Shown here in pieces: positions 13,847 through 14,098 of a stretch of 14,098 nt of DNA. The translations under genes were made by a program, and so were the position numbers. The DNA comes from Bacillota bacterium (GTDB lineage: Bacteria; Bacillota; Sulfobacillia; RBS10-35; JAJYVN01), in NCBI GenBank assembly GCA_021791995.1, contig JAJYVN010000042.1, positions 1 to 14,098 of the forward strand, read 5' to 3'. Below the pieces are notes generated by a model. The model was not told the origin of the DNA. It searched no databases and worked only from the letters and a program-made list of their open reading frames with translations. Every line of letters starts with the position of its first letter. The first letter of the stretch is position 1.

Positions 13847-14098
13847 ATGGATCATGCATCGTTTCTGCATCCACCCGCGGCGTATCGGGGGATCCCCCTC
13901 TGGTCGTGGAACGACCGCCTGGAGCGTGGAGAGGTCCTGCGGCAACTGCAGGCCCTGCAACAGGGAGGGTTCGGGGGCGCGTTCCTGCACCCCCGTCCAG
14001 GCATCTGGACGCCCTTTTTGAGTGCGGAGTGGTTTGCGATGGTGGAGGCCTGCGTGGAGTATGGGCGGCACAACGGCCTGCAACTCTGGGGATACGAC
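13847..14098 (+). CDS. N-terminus of a GH106-like glycoside hydrolase, cut by the right window edge
   Basis: The first 84 codons of a protein beginning MDHASFLHPPAAYRGIPLWS are visible, with no stop before the window end. RGIPLWSWNDRLERGEVLRQ, then GGFGGAFLHPRPGIWTPFLS, then EWFAMVEACVEYGRHNGLQL ending LWGYD closely follow the start of a large glycosidase family related to GH106 alpha-L-rhamnosidases (family form P.W.WN..L....L..QI..m...G.gGf.mH.R.Gl.tpyls.eW...i..c...a...Gm..w.YDE). These are usually proteins of 700-1100 residues. No signal peptide is present, so this one is likely cytosolic. The ATG has AAGGAG ten bases upstream (13831-13836). Catalytic residues lie beyond the window. It is divergent from the IPKTG protein gene, with a shared promoter region of about 225 bp. 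Confidence 0.8.
   Translation, partial: MDHASFLHPPAAYRGIPLWSWNDRLERGEVLRQLQALQQGGFGGAFLHPRPGIWTPFLSAEWFAMVEACVEYGRHNGLQLWGYD

Noticed and set aside
1..14098. CRISPR arrays, tRNA or rRNA genes, retron or toxin-antitoxin loci
   Set aside because: No regularly spaced repeats, no cloverleaf-type sequence and no matching protein motifs were seen on either strand.

Overview
This is a GC-rich (about 60% by eye) bacterial chromosomal window. Purine-rich Shine-Dalgarno (SD) sites (GGAGG and AAGGAG types), frequent TTG and GTG starts, intrinsic hairpin terminators and two secreted proteins with LPXTG-type sorting signals point to a Gram-positive-type (monoderm) cell envelope. The sequence alone does not name the phylum. 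Firmicutes, Actinobacteria or Chloroflexi-like lineages would all fit.

Left region, 1-2600: a graveyard of mobile elements around one intact small gene. It holds the first 25 codons of a probable IS630-like transposase running off the left edge, a heavily frameshifted IS607-type serine recombinase (TnpA), a possible scrap of its TnpB partner, an intact SRPBCC/AHSA1-like gene, about 900 bp with no recognisable gene, and what looks like the C-terminal end of an IS1634/IS4-like transposase.

Middle region, 2678-8455: a phytanoyl-CoA dioxygenase-family gene (minus), a secreted LPXTG protein (plus, with its own terminator), a second and divergent phytanoyl-CoA dioxygenase-family gene (minus), 6-phosphogluconate dehydrogenase (gnd, minus, TTG start), and a divergent methylglyoxal synthase (mgsA, plus). 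mgsA has a promoter placed so that transcription would start at its ATG, with a perfect 10-bp inverted repeat abutting the -35 box.

Right region, 8668-14098: an FAD-dependent oxidoreductase and a Gfo/Idh/MocA dehydrogenase in tandem (plus), a second Gfo/Idh/MocA dehydrogenase converging on them (minus), a second LPXTG protein paralogous to the first (minus, with a clear terminator), and the start of a GH106-like glycoside hydrolase running off the right edge. gnd, mgsA, two sugar-type dehydrogenases, a flavoenzyme, two Fe(II)/2-oxoglutarate oxygenases and a glycosidase together suggest breakdown of an unusual or decorated sugar or glycoside, with the two wall-anchored ConA-like proteins as possible surface binders. 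That pathway is an inference from gene content. No individual substrate can be read from the sequence.
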